Counted from the first letter of the stretch, positions 1-9,597 are shown. The stretch is DNA of 21,379 bases from Ophiothrix spiculata (GCA_000969725.1 JXSR01S034998.1); one strand, 5' to 3'. Numbers and translations: made by a program. The notes: a model not told the origin generated them from the sequence alone.

Positions 1-742
1 TTATATAATAGTAAAAACATACCCCATCCAGATTACAAAGCACTGTGGAGCTCGATTTTGATTTCCAAATACATTCATACATGGTATTGGTTCGAGAAAT
101 ACCAGGTCTCTGGCCCAGATATACTAGTTCTACCTTGAATGAGACTTCAGCAAATTCAAAATGATCTTGACACACAATTTTATCAAGCAGCTGTTCTTTG
201 AATTCAGAGTTCTATCCTCCCTAAATAATATCAATTTGTTAAAAATCATAGGCTGGGATTTTGGTATTTAAGAGAGCCAGGGAGTAATGGTATGGGAATG
301 GTAGTATTATTTATAACAAGGGATTTTCAATCCATTTTCAGCTCTGAACCTCAGAGCTACGATTACATGGTTAATTATTTTCAGCTCTTCTGCATTAAAT
401 TTGATTGATTGAGTTGATCTATGCCAGTTTAGAGTTTTGACTTCAAACAAAAGCCTTCATGAAAGCTTGTCTATTCCTGATTCTTGCATCATGTGCAACT
501 GATCACGTGAAGACCACATCAAAGGTTCTATCAAGCAAAATGATTAATCATACTTATGTAACTTGTTTATATCAATGGTAGGTTAGAAATTAAAAGCATT
601 TCTTGCATCATAAGCACGTTAAAGGTTTCTCCTACATACTTAAGGACATGACACAGATAGACACAGTCCTGTCTTATCATATAATGTTATCAAAGAGTAA
701 ATAGGAATGAAGCCAAGGCCATGCCATGACCAATGCAGGGTA

Positions 743-961
743 GAGAAGGAATCGTGTGTATCCCATCATGCCCTGCTTCCTATGGGATTGTTTGTATGGG
801 AAATCATGCGAGTAGTTATTAGTGATAAAATATCCATAAATCAAAGTTAATTGTTGTAATCTTGCATTTTGGGCATGTTTCATCACTAACTACTCATATG
901 ACTTCCTGTACAAAATTCTCATAGGAAGCAGTGCATGATGGGATACACATGATATCTTCTC
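743..961. repeat. Fold-back (hairpin) MITE-like element
   Basis: Two long arms are near-perfect inverted copies: about 743-831 and about 875-961. Both contain TGTATCCCATCATGC, GCTTCCTATG and AGTAGTTA in the same order when one arm is reverse-complemented. A loop of about 50 bases separates them. There is no coding capacity. The form fits a non-autonomous DNA transposon or fold-back element. Boundaries are accurate to a few bases and the target-site duplication is unclear. Confidence 0.75.
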
Positions 962-1751
962 TTAATGAAGGGTGTCTCAGGATGTACTGCCAAGATGATT
1001 TCTCACATGCTCAAGTCAGGCCTAGTGCTAAATCGATACCAAACTGCAAATCAAGTGAATTCATTCAACATTGCTAATAGAATATAAGGATGAGACCCCT
1101 ATGTGATATAATCATAATTTTTGTCAGATATAAAATACTCCTACTGAGGACATCCCTGTATTAAAGACTTGATTTGTGAAATTTCTAGGTTTAAAATAGG
1201 TAAAAGAAGCGCAAAACACACAGTGGGCCATTGCTATATCAACGTGGGTCGTATGTACTTGGCTGCTTCCCTTAGGTGGATAACTAAAGGCTTTTCACCT
1301 CTCGGGTATTAGCAAGATCTATTTTTTGACTGCAAGCTGTCAGCTTTATGTAGTAGTTACAAATTAACACTCTGTGACTACACAACTCCCCAAATCTTCT
1401 CATACTAACTTACAATGGTAGATATTTATGAGTTTAATAACAAAAATTTACCCATTATGAAAAATTGACCTCTTGTCAAAATAAAGTTCATATGAGTATG
1501 AATCTGTGACCTGAAATAGTCAACCACAGTTACAGTGTATGAGCCTTTGATTTTTGACAATGAAGATGGTTTTTCCACTATGTTTTTTTTGTGTCTAGTT
1601 TGGAAAAAAATCAGTGTGCTGGTTTAAGGTGGCACATACAACACCATGGGTAATGAATAAAACCATTGAACTTTCAAACTCAATATTGGAAACAATTGAA
1701 TTATTTATTTCCTTTATAGTTTCCTTTATACGTGCTAAATGAGTAATTTTC

Positions 1752-1862
1752 GGATTTTGTTTCCGAAGTCCTGAATACATAATAAATTATTGGCCTTGCA
1801 TATTTTGGTTGAGGATTTTATTTCTGAAGCTCTGAATACATAATATTAGCCTTGTTGTTGTA
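1752..1862. repeat. Short tandem duplication, about 61-bp unit
   Basis: The unit starting GGATTTT at 1752 recurs at 1813. Both copies carry a C/TGAAG..CTGAATACATAAT core followed by a 'gccttg' block. The second copy is shortened by about 10 bases. It is intronic and no function is visible. Confidence 0.6.
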
Positions 1863-2480
1863 AATAGTATGTAGTAAATAAATTGATCAGATTTTTATAA
1901 AGTTAATGGGAATTACATGAAAATTATCTTTCATCTCACTTCTCGATTCCATTCATCATAATTTTGTTACTTAATGATGGAGGCCTGTAATTTTTGGTTG
2001 AAACTGTCTTTAATTGCAAAATATGTTTCAATTCATTTGATATTTTGAAGGAAATTGCCATATTGAGTGCAATTATTTGCAATAAGATATAGTGTCTGCT
2101 GAAAAGTGATAATAGCTTTTTATTTTTGATAGAAAACTGTTGTAAAAGCTTTTAATCTGGTGGTACTTTTAAGCGATTCCTTTTACATACTTGATAGTTT
2201 GGTAACATACAAAGATATATATCTTAAAAGAAATATGATGACTGAAATTAAATATGATACAATAAGATTCGTAGAAATTTGACTTTGCTGAAGGTTTTTT
2301 TTTGAGATGCTACTTTTTTACGTTTTCTGAATTCAGGAATTTCTCCAGATTTTGTGAATTAACGGATATTTTAATGTGTAAAGATTATAAAATTTATTCA
2401 AACTTCAGTATATTAGAAGTTTTTGATGTTGACAGTAAATTTGAAACCCTTCCAATTTTACCTTTGCTTTTGAATGTGAT

Positions 2481-3316
2481 ATACAACATGTATAAGGAAG
2501 TAGTGAAAATTACTGATCTTTAGGTGTTAGATGTGTGTGGTAGTTGCATGCATCTAGCACGAAAAGATCAAGAATTCTCACTACTTTGTAAAATAATCCA
2601 TGTTGTATGTGTTTTACCTTAAGTTACCTCGTATGTATTTCACTGAATCTGATGTAAACACAATAAGAAACACTTAAAACGTCTGTAGTTGTGGGTCATT
2701 GTATGAGTTCCCAACTTTTTAAGATATGATTAAGGGATGCTTGATGATCAGGGTGCTTTTTTATCCACTTGGGTCGTTATGTGCACTTTAGAGAAGAAGG
2801 CAAAATACTGTCGCACAAAAGTAGAACTGGCCAATTTGGTGGTGCTTTAGCAAAATCAGCGGAAAGTCGCAGTTTTCAAAATTGAGTTTATGACATATTT
2901 TAATTTTCTATATTCTCAGCTTTCGAATGATATATAATATGTCATACTTTCTTTCTACAATCTTCATTTACAGATCAAAATTTAAGGCAGTTCACTAAAA
3001 ATCTGGCAGTAAAAAATTTGTCGCAAATTGATTTTAAATTTACTGATTACTATAGTGTATGAAAGCAAAACGCGATCAATTACCTGTGAATAATTGCATT
3101 TCCCAGCATAATTGACCTTCAAAACCCGAGGTATAGATTAACACTTATGCATTGATGCGTTTACGGTTTTATGTCAAAAACGAAATTTGTTCTTTTCAAC
3201 ACATTTTTACTTTAGCAGCCATTTATTCAAAATCTTATATCGCGACTTTCCGCTCATTTTGCCAGAGCACCACTCAATTATATTTTGTGGTTACCTAATA
3301 AATGTTTATGAGATAG
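2481..3316. mobile_element. Composite repeat family A, copy 1 (interrupted)
   Basis: The left part (2481-2608) is a long hairpin bounded by ATACAACATG and its inverse CATGTTGTAT, with inner arms around AGTAGTGAAAATT and its inverse. The right part (about 2613-3316) begins TTACCTCGTATGTATTTCACTGAA and ends AATAAATGTTTATGAGATAG, which are roughly inverted to each other. The same two parts, abutting and in the same order, occur at 10502-10902, so this is a repeat family and not a chance palindrome. Copy 1 is split by another element at 2837-3274. It looks like a non-autonomous DNA element, class undetermined. Confidence 0.7.
2837..3274. mobile_element. Non-autonomous DNA transposon nested in repeat A
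   Basis: The terminal inverted repeats are about 32 bp: GTGGTGCTTTAGCAAAAT... at 2839 and, reverse-complemented from 3273, GTGGTGCTCTGGCAAAAT..., both running on to GCGGAAAGTCGC, with 3 mismatches. CAATT flanks both sides (2832-2836 and 3275-3279). The related copy of the host repeat (10502-10902) reads straight through this point as 'tccaattatattt', giving an empty-site comparison. About 438 bp, AT-rich, no transposase frame. The superfamily cannot be fixed from 5 bases of target duplication. Confidence 0.8.
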
Positions 3317-3465
3317 AGGGGAGCATGACCTAGCATGGGATACAAAGGTTACGGTTTTGAGTCCCAGTCAGCCCATGTCCCTTGTTTTGTTGGGCATTGA
3401 ACTTGACTCTTATTGCTCCATTGTTTGGAACTCACGTTAAGCCGTTGGTCCCCTGTGCAAATGAT
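3317..3465 (+). mobile_element. tRNA-derived SINE-like sequence
   Basis: The head has a degenerate A-box-like stretch (tgacctagcatgg, from about 3327) and a B-box-like GGTTTTGAGTCCC near 3353, the spacing expected of a Pol III promoter of tRNA origin. The downstream part (ttgggcattgaacttgactcttattgctcc; acgttaagccgttggtcccctg) resembles the conserved tail seen in many invertebrate deuterostome SINEs. I see no clear poly(A) tail or target duplication. It ends about 90 bases before the next exon. Confidence 0.55.
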
Positions 3466-3553
3466 CTTCCTTGGGGAGCTGCATACAGTGTATATCTGGT
3501 GAGTTTATAGTAAAAAATCTAAAGTTAACCTCTTTTGATTTGTTTGATTGCAG

Positions 3554-3655
3554 TCCATACAGATGTACCCACTTCGTGTGGACAATAGCGTTGCTATGGT
3601 ACACCAAGGAGTCCAACCCCAGTCACTACAAATACAGCCTCAGGTGTTTTCACAG
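3554..3655 (+). CDS. HIPK: HIPK exon (QP-rich 'SLQIQP' block)
   Basis: A 102-nt exon, 34 codons, phase 0 at both ends, flanked by a good acceptor (gattgcag) and donor (gtaagt). It reads SIQMYPLRVDNS..., then VQPQSLQIQPQVFSQ. The LQIQP segment matches the vertebrate HIPK2 stretch I recall as 'LQPLQIQPGVLTQ', just C-terminal to the central homeobox-interacting region. HIPKs are nuclear Ser/Thr kinases of the DYRK group that phosphorylate transcription factors and corepressors. This segment lies in the low-complexity C-terminal half, not the kinase domain, which is upstream of the window. Exon numbering within the full gene is unknown. First of seven coding segments visible here. Confidence 0.9.
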
Positions 3656-3745
3656 GTAAGTGAATACTGATTGACAGGATTTACTATTGCCAACAGAATC
3701 TGTATATAAAACAAATATTGACTGTAAAAAACTTTTGCCTTCATT

Positions 3746-3846
3746 GATCTTGAGACTATTGCAGTATTTCCTAGAAACAATATAGTCTTAAGATCGATTC
3801 TTGAGACTATTGCAGTATTTCCCTAGAAACAGTATATAGTCTTAAG
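3746..3846. repeat. Tandem pair of palindromic units, about 46-55 bp
   Basis: The core CTTGAGACTATTGCAGTATTTCC...TAGTCTTAAGATC occurs twice head to tail (3746-3791, 3792-3846). Each unit is itself imperfectly palindromic: GATCTTGAGACTAT pairs with ATAGTCTTAAGATC. It is likely an intronic fold-back duplication. Confidence 0.65.
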
Positions 3847-3991
3847 ATCAATTTGGGGCATTAATGTTTCATGGTTTATCATATACCGGGGGTACTGCAT
3901 TAATATATTTAAGCATGTTGAAACCCCATGATATAATTTCAAATAGTTTCGACCATCTTGAGAAAAATTGTAAATAGTTATTTTCAAAAGG

Positions 3992-4054
3992 CTATTTAAG
4001 GGATTTGAAAGACTATTTACGAGTTTTGGAAGACTATATACGGGTTCTGAAAAA
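3992..4054. repeat. Three degenerate 21-bp tandem units
   Basis: Three consecutive 21-bp units begin CTATTTAAGGG, CTATTTACGAG and CTATATACGGG, each ending in a purine-rich GAAAGA/GGAAGA/GAAAAA stretch. Intronic, no function inferred. Confidence 0.55.
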
Positions 4055-4644
4055 CTTTTTATTGCTGGGTTATTTATAAATATGCGAAACAACTGTCACA
4101 CACTGACTTATGTTTGCCTCAAACTTACAAATGCAAGCTATTACACACACTAGCCAATCACTCACATTCATGCCTTTACTTGCTGCAATTAAAAAAAATG
4201 ATAACACGATTTAGGACAAAGTATAGGCTTTAATAGTATATGTTAAGTAACAATGGGCACATCAATGATGTAGACATACACAGATTAGCTCCCTAGGTGC
4301 ACAGGGCCAGATGTATTTCTGGATTTGTGATTTGAAGGCATCGGCCTTCCTGGCTTTGTAATTCATGTGTTCACATTACACTGTATGGATGTTAGTCAAT
4401 GAAATGGGTGGGTGTGGGAAGGAGGCCTATATACAGTATTGGAACATTGAAATATGTACAAATAAAAATAAACTTGTGATTTCTAGTGCACCCTGCCTTC
4501 CTGGTTTGCTTTTTAAATTCCACGCTGCCTCATCATATTGTAAAGGTGTTCGCTGACCAATGTGGCCCAAGTAAATCCCATTGCACTCTGAGCATCATTT
4601 CTGTTGCAACGGCTTGAGGCTCTAAACCTTTACCAACCCATATT

Positions 4645-4830
4645 TTAACCATCGCAGGTAGGGTTAGTTCCCCGAAATTTTGTACAATTTTAATGAGACA
4701 ATACCAGTTAGTTCAAACTTCCATGTTCAAGGAAATTTTAACACCCTCAGATTTGACACCACCGACATTCGAACTCAAGACCTTCCACCTTGTAAGCGAA
4801 TACCTTAGTAATTGAGCTAACTTGACCTAT
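4645..4830 (-). mobile_element. tRNA-derived SINE-like sequence, reverse strand
   Basis: On the minus strand the sequence reads AGTTAGCTCAATTACTAAGG (A box of a tRNA, about 4804-4823) and then GAGTTCGAATGTC (B box, 4764-4776), separated by a normal tRNA-like distance. It continues as a unique body ending near the cgcaggtagggttag stretch. The promoter boxes are well kept but the rest does not fold as a tRNA, so I call it a tRNA-derived SINE and not a tRNA gene. Ends are approximate. Confidence 0.65.
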
Positions 4831-4926
4831 AGATGAGTTAACTTAACTGATAAAGTTAAGCATCATAACAAGAAAATTTGGACAAGCTTTGAGTATTCAC
4901 TGACATCTCTATTTTTGCCTTCCCAG

Positions 4927-5115
4927 AATTCTTCCCTGAGTAGTAGACACAGTACATCGGTGGTCGGTGCTGTTAGTCAACACCATGGGGGCGCCAGTGC
5001 CCATTCATTACAGCCGACAATTGCAATCCCCATGTCAGTAGCTAACACCGCCACTCAACAAGCATGGCCACCGCCACCAACAGGACCTGCACAGAACCCA
5101 CCAGTATTTTTGAGG
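4927..5115 (+). CDS. HIPK: HIPK exon (Ser/Gln/Pro-rich linker)
   Basis: A 189-nt exon, 63 codons, phase 0 at both ends, acceptor ccttcccag and donor gtgagt. It starts NSSLSSRHST and contains SLQPTIAIPMSV and then QQAWPPPPTGPAQNPP. The QQAWP segment matches the start of the 'QQAWPTGTQQILL' segment of HIPK2, followed here by an extra Pro-rich run before the next exon picks the homology up. The region is predicted to be disordered. No enzymatic motif is expected or seen. Confidence 0.88.
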
Positions 5116-5267
5116 GTGAGTAATGAGTATTAGAGTAGAACCAAGTTCACTCAGAATTCCTAATAACACAAATCGGTTTTTCATACTCCAAGAAATGATG
5201 TTGCATGTAGCATACAGTGATTAAAACAAAATTAATATCACAAAGTTAAATCTCTGATCCTGGTGAC

Positions 5268-5497
5268 CAGGGTTGTCACCAGGCAACTTTTAGTGCCGGG
5301 TAAAATTTGTGTGAAATAGTAAGAAAATATAAATTTTGATAATAATTGTTGTAATTTCTTATTGAGTCTTCAATGATTTTGTAACTTTTGAGCCTTGAGT
5401 GCCTGGTATTTTGACTCAAAATCAACCTAAGAGCCGGGTGAAAATTAAGAGTGCCGGGTGGTCCCGCCCGCCACCACCCGGTGTAGTGACAACCCTG
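5268..5497. mobile_element. hAT-type MITE with perfect 8-bp target duplication
   Basis: A 230-bp element with terminal inverted repeats CAGGGTTGTCAC at the left and GTGACAACCCTG at the right. It is flanked on both sides by CTGGTGAC (5260-5267 and 5498-5505), an exact 8-bp duplication as made by hAT transposases. The CAGGG start also fits hAT. Sub-terminal GCCGGGT motifs recur in both orientations. It has no coding capacity, so it depends on a transposase encoded elsewhere. The intact target duplication suggests a fairly recent insertion. Confidence 0.88.
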
Positions 5498-5815
5498 CTG
5501 GTGACTTTGTTTTAAAGATATTCTATTGCATACACAAGATATAAAGTTGCAATGTAGTGAATGATATCATGCCTTATGGATTTATGCACAATAAATCACA
5601 AACAATAAATAACTCAGTGGTAAAAATATGTTGACTTATTGCAATAGGTGACTGAATGCACAAAGTCTGTATGTTGTCAAATCTTGAAGATCCTTGACGG
5701 GGCCTGAAGTTGAAATTATTATTTTTTAGTTTTTGAAGGACCATAATTGTACAGGTGCATATTCTCAGTGCATCATGTGTTTAAGTGAAGTGCCCATTGG
5801 ATCTACTGATCATTA

Positions 5816-6180
5816 GGCAAAAAAAACCCCAAGTTTGTTTCCTGTCGGTGGTCAAAAAACCTAAATGCGAAATGCGTTTTTTTATTTTATTTTGTTTTCT
5901 TTTTTTTCTATTGTTCAAGAGGTGCTAAGGCAGATTTTGATCGAAAATCTGCATGGTTGATGATTTTTTCAGTAAGAAACCTGTCCAGTTTCAAGTTTTT
6001 GTTGAAAAGAAAACACTTCTTTAGTAAAAAATTTGCAATTTTCCCCGTTCTTTTTATCAAATTGGCTATTTTGATTTTCGTTTTCTAAAATATCAAATAA
6101 AAAAATGAAATGCGCAAATAATGACGCCAAGACGAAATGTGCGCGGCGCACGGGAAACAAACTTGTTTTTTGTTTTAGCC
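5816..6180. mobile_element. PIF/Harbinger-like MITE beside an exon acceptor
   Basis: Left end GGCAAAAAAAACC...AAGTTTGTTTCC; right end, reverse-complemented, GGCTAAAACAAAAAACAAGTTTGTTTCC. The inverted repeats are about 30 bp with some mismatches. TTA flanks both sides (5813-5815, 6181-6183), which fits the 3-bp TWA target of PIF/Harbinger elements. No transposase frame. The right end lies only 35 bases before the next exon, so the branch-point region of that intron borders or lies within the element. Confidence 0.75.
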
Positions 6181-6215
6181 TTAAAAACCTATTTTGCTTT
6201 GTTTTATCATTGTAG

Positions 6216-6340
6216 AATGGACCGGTGCAGTCATGGCCTACCAATGGGCAGATGTTTTTATCACCATGGCAACAAGGAGCCGCTGCCATGGCACAGCAGC
6301 CAGTCATTCCTGAGACACAACCACTCACTGAGACTTGGAG
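6216..6340 (+). CDS. HIPK: HIPK exon ('SPWQQ...IPET...W' block)
   Basis: A 125-nt exon starting in phase 0 and ending after two bases of an Arg codon; acceptor cattgtag, donor gtaggt. It reads NGPVQSWPTNGQMFLSPWQQ, then an Ala-rich GAAAMAQQ, then PVIPETQPLTETW. This follows the HIPK2 order QILLPSAWQQLTP / AAMIPETMGG / LADWR closely and is one of the strongest diagnostic blocks in the window. It lies in the conserved C-terminal region used for partner binding and nuclear-body targeting in vertebrate HIPKs. Confidence 0.93.
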
Positions 6341-6402
6341 GTAGGTTGGGTGATGAGAGTATCAGTAGTGCAATTTTCTGCTCTACACTGTCCTCAAATT
6401 AT

Positions 6403-6815
6403 CTGTAGAAACCTTGAATTATGCAGCAGGCAGTCGATTAACGCACATAAACCAATATGAACATAAGGGGAAGTAAATTAGTATGTACTTTCCAAATCAT
6501 AACCACGTGACATACCCAATCTGGCTGAATATTTAAATTAACTTATGTTCAATGTTTGTCCATGTTGTAGCAACAAAATTAGCCAAAAATAATACCAAAA
6601 TCAGCCACTAATAATACCATAATCATGAACGATTCATGTAAAAAAAGATATTAATACGCAGTGATTTGGTCTTAATGAATCATAATCATTACTAGTCTCT
6701 TACACAATACGAACCACCAGTTTGCAATGTTATATAATACAAGAGATCTATGTGTTGTGGATCTTGTAACAGAGTCTGATTGCTTGCAGCATACTTCTAG
6801 GTTTATAGAGTATAG
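6403..6815. mobile_element. Repeat family B (MITE), copy 1
   Basis: About 413 bp, closely matching 12058-12460 along its full length, including the shared run ACGCAGTGATTTGGTCTTAA. The ends are inverted repeats of about 40 bp: CTGTAGAAACCTTGAATTATGC at the left and, reverse-complemented, CTATAAACCTAGAAGTATGC at the right. No coding frame. The two copies differ by scattered substitutions and small indels, so they are independent insertions of some age. Confidence 0.85.
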
Positions 6816-7021
6816 TTATTCTCGAGTCTGAAGCTGGTTTCAGAGTGCCTGATGTCGTTGACCACAATCTCAGCCTTGTTGTGCTTGGAAAATTTTTGGA
6901 CCTTGCTTACCTTGCCATTTTGGTTGCAATGACATAACTGTCGGATTGAATTCAACCTTTTCTTGATTACCACCACAGCAGTTATACAAATGAACTTCAC
7001 TGTATTGCAAAAACTCGATAA

Positions 7022-7392
7022 GGCCCTTGAAAGTTAATACCTAGTTTCCCAGCGCATTCAGCACTCAGCATTATTCATTATGTTCCCACATTTCATTACT
7101 CACTGAAATGTTAAGTAAATCGCGGGGTAACATGTGAGATTGTGTACCTCCATAGGTCTTGAGGTACAATTTTTGACTTCTTTTGAATTTGTTCCGTTTC
7201 TAAATAACACTTACATCTGTTGCGAGAATCTTATTTTCAAAAATTATCCATAAAATCATGAAAAACTCAACAAAACCCATACTTTTCTTGCAAACAACTG
7301 AAGTAATGAATGGAATTTCAGATTTGATGACGCGGCCGAAAAAACATGACACGGTCGGCAAATGGGAAACTAGGAATCAACTTTTAAGGGCC
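7022..7392. mobile_element. PIF/Harbinger-like MITE
   Basis: A 371-bp element whose 30-bp terminal inverted repeats are GGCCCTTGAAAGTTAATACC...TTTCCCA at the left and GGCCCTTAAAAGTTGATTCC...TTTCCCA (reverse-complemented right end), with 3 mismatches. TAA on both sides (7019-7021 and 7393-7395) fits a TWA target site. No transposase frame. Confidence 0.82.
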
Positions 7393-7855
7393 TAACACAT
7401 GGTTGTTTGCTGCATCTGCACGCTGTAAAGTAACAAACAGGCTGAAGACAGCTGAAAGTGTGATAAAGGCATGGGAAATAGAACCATGCCTTGCTGAAGA
7501 CATGTCCATTTGTAGGTGGACTGCTTTCTGGAACTGTTTTTGGTTGTATGTTGTGTTAAACTTTGAGAATCTCAGATCAAGCTGTTGTAGATTCTATTAG
7601 GTATGAAGAAAATTGCTCTCTGTACATCTAGTCTACTAATACTCATGATAAGATGATAAGACACCATAAAGCCAATGCTACCCATGCAGCATGGTAAAGA
7701 TATCCGATCATATTTATTTACTCTTGAGAGATATAAACTACCGAAGAGTTAAAAAGAAGTTTCAGCCTTTATCTGATCTAGTTTCAAAAAAGCATTTATG
7801 ATTTTAATTGAATGTACTATGCTTGTATAATGATGAAATAAATTTTTATTTTCAG

Positions 7856-8149
7856 ACGGCAGTATGTGCCCGCAGCCCCCGTGTCATGGAGAACATCGGA
7901 TGACTCTGGGTTCGTTGCGACCGAACCAAGCCCGGCCATGTTCCACATGGATGTTGGGGATTCGTCATTCCCGTACGATCACGTAGATAGACCTCATATT
8001 GGATCCATTCATTATACCCCAAATATGCCAGTCACACCGCAGCACTCGCTGCAGCATGGCAAGGGGACGACGTGGAGTTCCAACCTACCGCAGTCAACGT
8101 CATCGCGAAACTCGCATAATAGGCTTGCTCGGAAGCAAGCTGGGCAGAA
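7856..8149 (+). CDS. HIPK: HIPK exon (weakly conserved linker)
   Basis: A 294-nt exon starting with the third base of the split Arg codon and ending after two bases of a Lys codon; acceptor attttcag, donor gtaagt. The frame is open throughout and reads RQYVPAAPVSWRTSDDSGF..., ending with SSRNSHNRLARKQAGQK. The end resembles the HIPK2 'TASSRKSKQHQ' segment; the middle (DVGDSSFPYDHVDRP, MPVTPQHSLQHG) is lineage-specific. Ser-Pro and Thr-Pro sites occur. Function beyond a disordered linker cannot be read. Membership rests on frame, phase match on both sides and position. Confidence 0.88.
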
Positions 8150-9443
8150 GTAAGTTGGTTAGGTCGCAAAAGACAAAATAAATGAATCCATATGAACAAA
8201 TGAGGCAAAAATGAGGCCAGAAACAGAGGTTTCTGAACAAGTACTTATTTTTTTATTGATTTGTGCCATACAGGTTTTCAAACATAGGGTTTCAGAACTG
8301 ATATTTTAGTCAAAAATAGGGTGCTTGAAACCCTTGTTCAAAATTTAAGTTGTATGAATTAATTTGTTTTTCCTTAAAGATATGATCAAAAGAATTAAAA
8401 TTTGGCAAAATAAGCTTAAAAGTCACTTTTCGAAACCAGTTTCATTGAAAAAGGAGGTATTTGGGACTAAAATAAATTTGAAATAGGGGACTTGTGGAGT
8501 GGAAGGACTGCTAGAAAAGAGAATGTTGGCCGTGACTTCAGTAAAATAAATGAAGACACTAATCTTTTCTGCTCATTGGGCAAAAAGAATCAGGAGTTCC
8601 AAGTCTACTGGAGTGAGTCTATTGAGCTGCTAATATAGTGTTGCTGCTGATACATGCTAGTTAAGATAGGACTACTCTGTTGTTACATTTTATTTTCACT
8701 CTGATAGACATTTCTGATAGTGTACAAAAATGTAATAAAAATGTAATCCGTGCCACCTGAATTTTAGGGAATCTGGCCATAGATAGAAAAGTACAAATTA
8801 TTTTGTATTCAAAGTAGACCAAAGGACAGCTCTTGGTACAAAGCTTATTTCTGCAAAGTTTCAGCTCTCTAGGGGGTGTACTTTTCCCAGCACATTTTTT
8901 TTTAAATATCGCCAATTTGTGAAAAATGAAATGCAAGACAATGCGTTTTAAGAAAAATTGTCAATTTTGAGTAAAAACACACCGAAAATCATAAGATACA
9001 TGTCCAAAATTAGTCTTAGTGAAGAATATGAAATATAATTTAGATAACAAAATCAATTTAATGTGGATGGCTCACCATTGATTTTAATAATTTTGCACAA
9101 CGTCCAAAAATGGCTAACATTGCTTGGTAAAAAAACAATGAAAAACATAAGAAATTAAATACATGTATTTTCTATGGGAAAGCGATTTATGGATAAAAAT
9201 TGTCGTAATTAGCAAATGTTTGACAAGTCATAAGTTTTAAATTGAATGTCGGATTTCAATCAAATAAAAAGCAAACTACAGCTTGAAGTCTTATTTCTTT
9301 ATGACAGAAAAGAAGAAAAATTTACTTTTTACAACCCAATCCCTCCCCTGCCACCTTACGTAAAAAGTAAGATTATTTTTTTTAATTTTTGTATGAATAA
9401 AATAGTTGGATATTGTGAGTAATTGATGTGACTTGTTTTACAG
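8150..9443 (+). other. HIPK intron
   Basis: A 1.3-kb AT-rich intron from gtaagt to ttttacag. I found no element with clear terminal repeats, and the open frame on the reverse strand near 8661-8936 has no support. Nothing else recognisable. Confidence 0.75.
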
Positions 9444-9597
9444 AACCCAGATAGGCTTCAGTAGTAGTCTTTCACCTCAGAAGAGTAAGCGTGTTAGAGG
9501 GAGTTCTCCACCGTCAACCAACACCAAACTATCAACAATATCCTATGGATCATCAGCCTTTATCAAGACAGACAATAGCAATCAAAGATTACCTCAG
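9444..9597 (+). CDS. HIPK: HIPK exon with basic 'SPQKSKRVR' block
   Basis: A 154-nt exon completing a split Lys codon and ending on a codon boundary; acceptor tgttttacag, donor gtatgt. It reads TQIGFSSSLSPQKSKRVRGS, then SPPSTNTKLS and finally NSNQRLPQ. The SPQKSKRVRGSSPP part matches HIPK2 'SPQRSKRVKENTPP', a basic stretch that may act as a nuclear localisation signal. The last 53 nt (9545-9597) are repeated without change at 11061-11113 as part of a tandem duplication. The next exon must begin in phase 0, which both duplicate copies do. Confidence 0.92.

Larger units (their letters stand above)
1..3553 (+). other. HIPK intron (5' end outside window)
   Basis: No reading frame here shows coding character or splice-flanked homology to HIPK, so I read the whole stretch as intron ending at the acceptor just before 3554 (tttgattgcag). 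It holds a fold-back element (743-961), a small tandem duplication (1752-1862), a composite repeat with another element nested in it (2481-3316) and a SINE-like sequence (3317-3465). The short open frames in it are AT-rich chance frames. The preceding HIPK exon should end in phase 0, because the next exon starts on a codon boundary. Confidence 0.7.
3656..4926 (+). other. HIPK intron
   Basis: Runs from donor gtaagt to acceptor ttgccttcccag. It contains two small tandem repeats (3746-3846, 3992-4054) and a reverse-strand SINE-like element (about 4645-4830). The rest, including the short open frames near 4365-4556, shows no coding signal. Confidence 0.8.
5116..6215 (+). other. HIPK intron
   Basis: Intron from gtgagt to tcattgtag. 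About half of it is two non-autonomous DNA transposons (5268-5497 and 5816-6180). The remaining sequence (5506-5812) shows nothing recognisable. Confidence 0.8.
6341..7855 (+). other. HIPK intron
   Basis: A 1.5-kb intron from gtaggt to ttattttcag. It contains repeat family B copy 1 (6403-6815) and a Harbinger-like MITE (7022-7392), so about half is transposon-derived. 7396-7855 shows no recognisable feature. A short open frame at 7403-7600 has no homology or splice support. Confidence 0.8.

Noticed and set aside
2302-2523. 73-residue plus-strand frame in the first intron
   Set aside because: Low-complexity AT-derived sequence that runs into repeat family A. No homology and no consistent splice-site phasing with HIPK.
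4764-4823. tRNA gene on the minus strand (A and B boxes present)
   Set aside because: The boxes are good but acceptor and anticodon stems do not form by eye and the body continues as repeat. Listed as a SINE.
5969-6328. 119-residue open frame on the minus strand, Cys-rich start
   Set aside because: It runs antisense across a true HIPK exon and then through the Harbinger-like MITE. There is no homology or splice support.
8661-8936. 91-residue minus-strand frame in an intron
   Set aside because: AT-rich, no recognisable domain, no supporting start context or splice structure.
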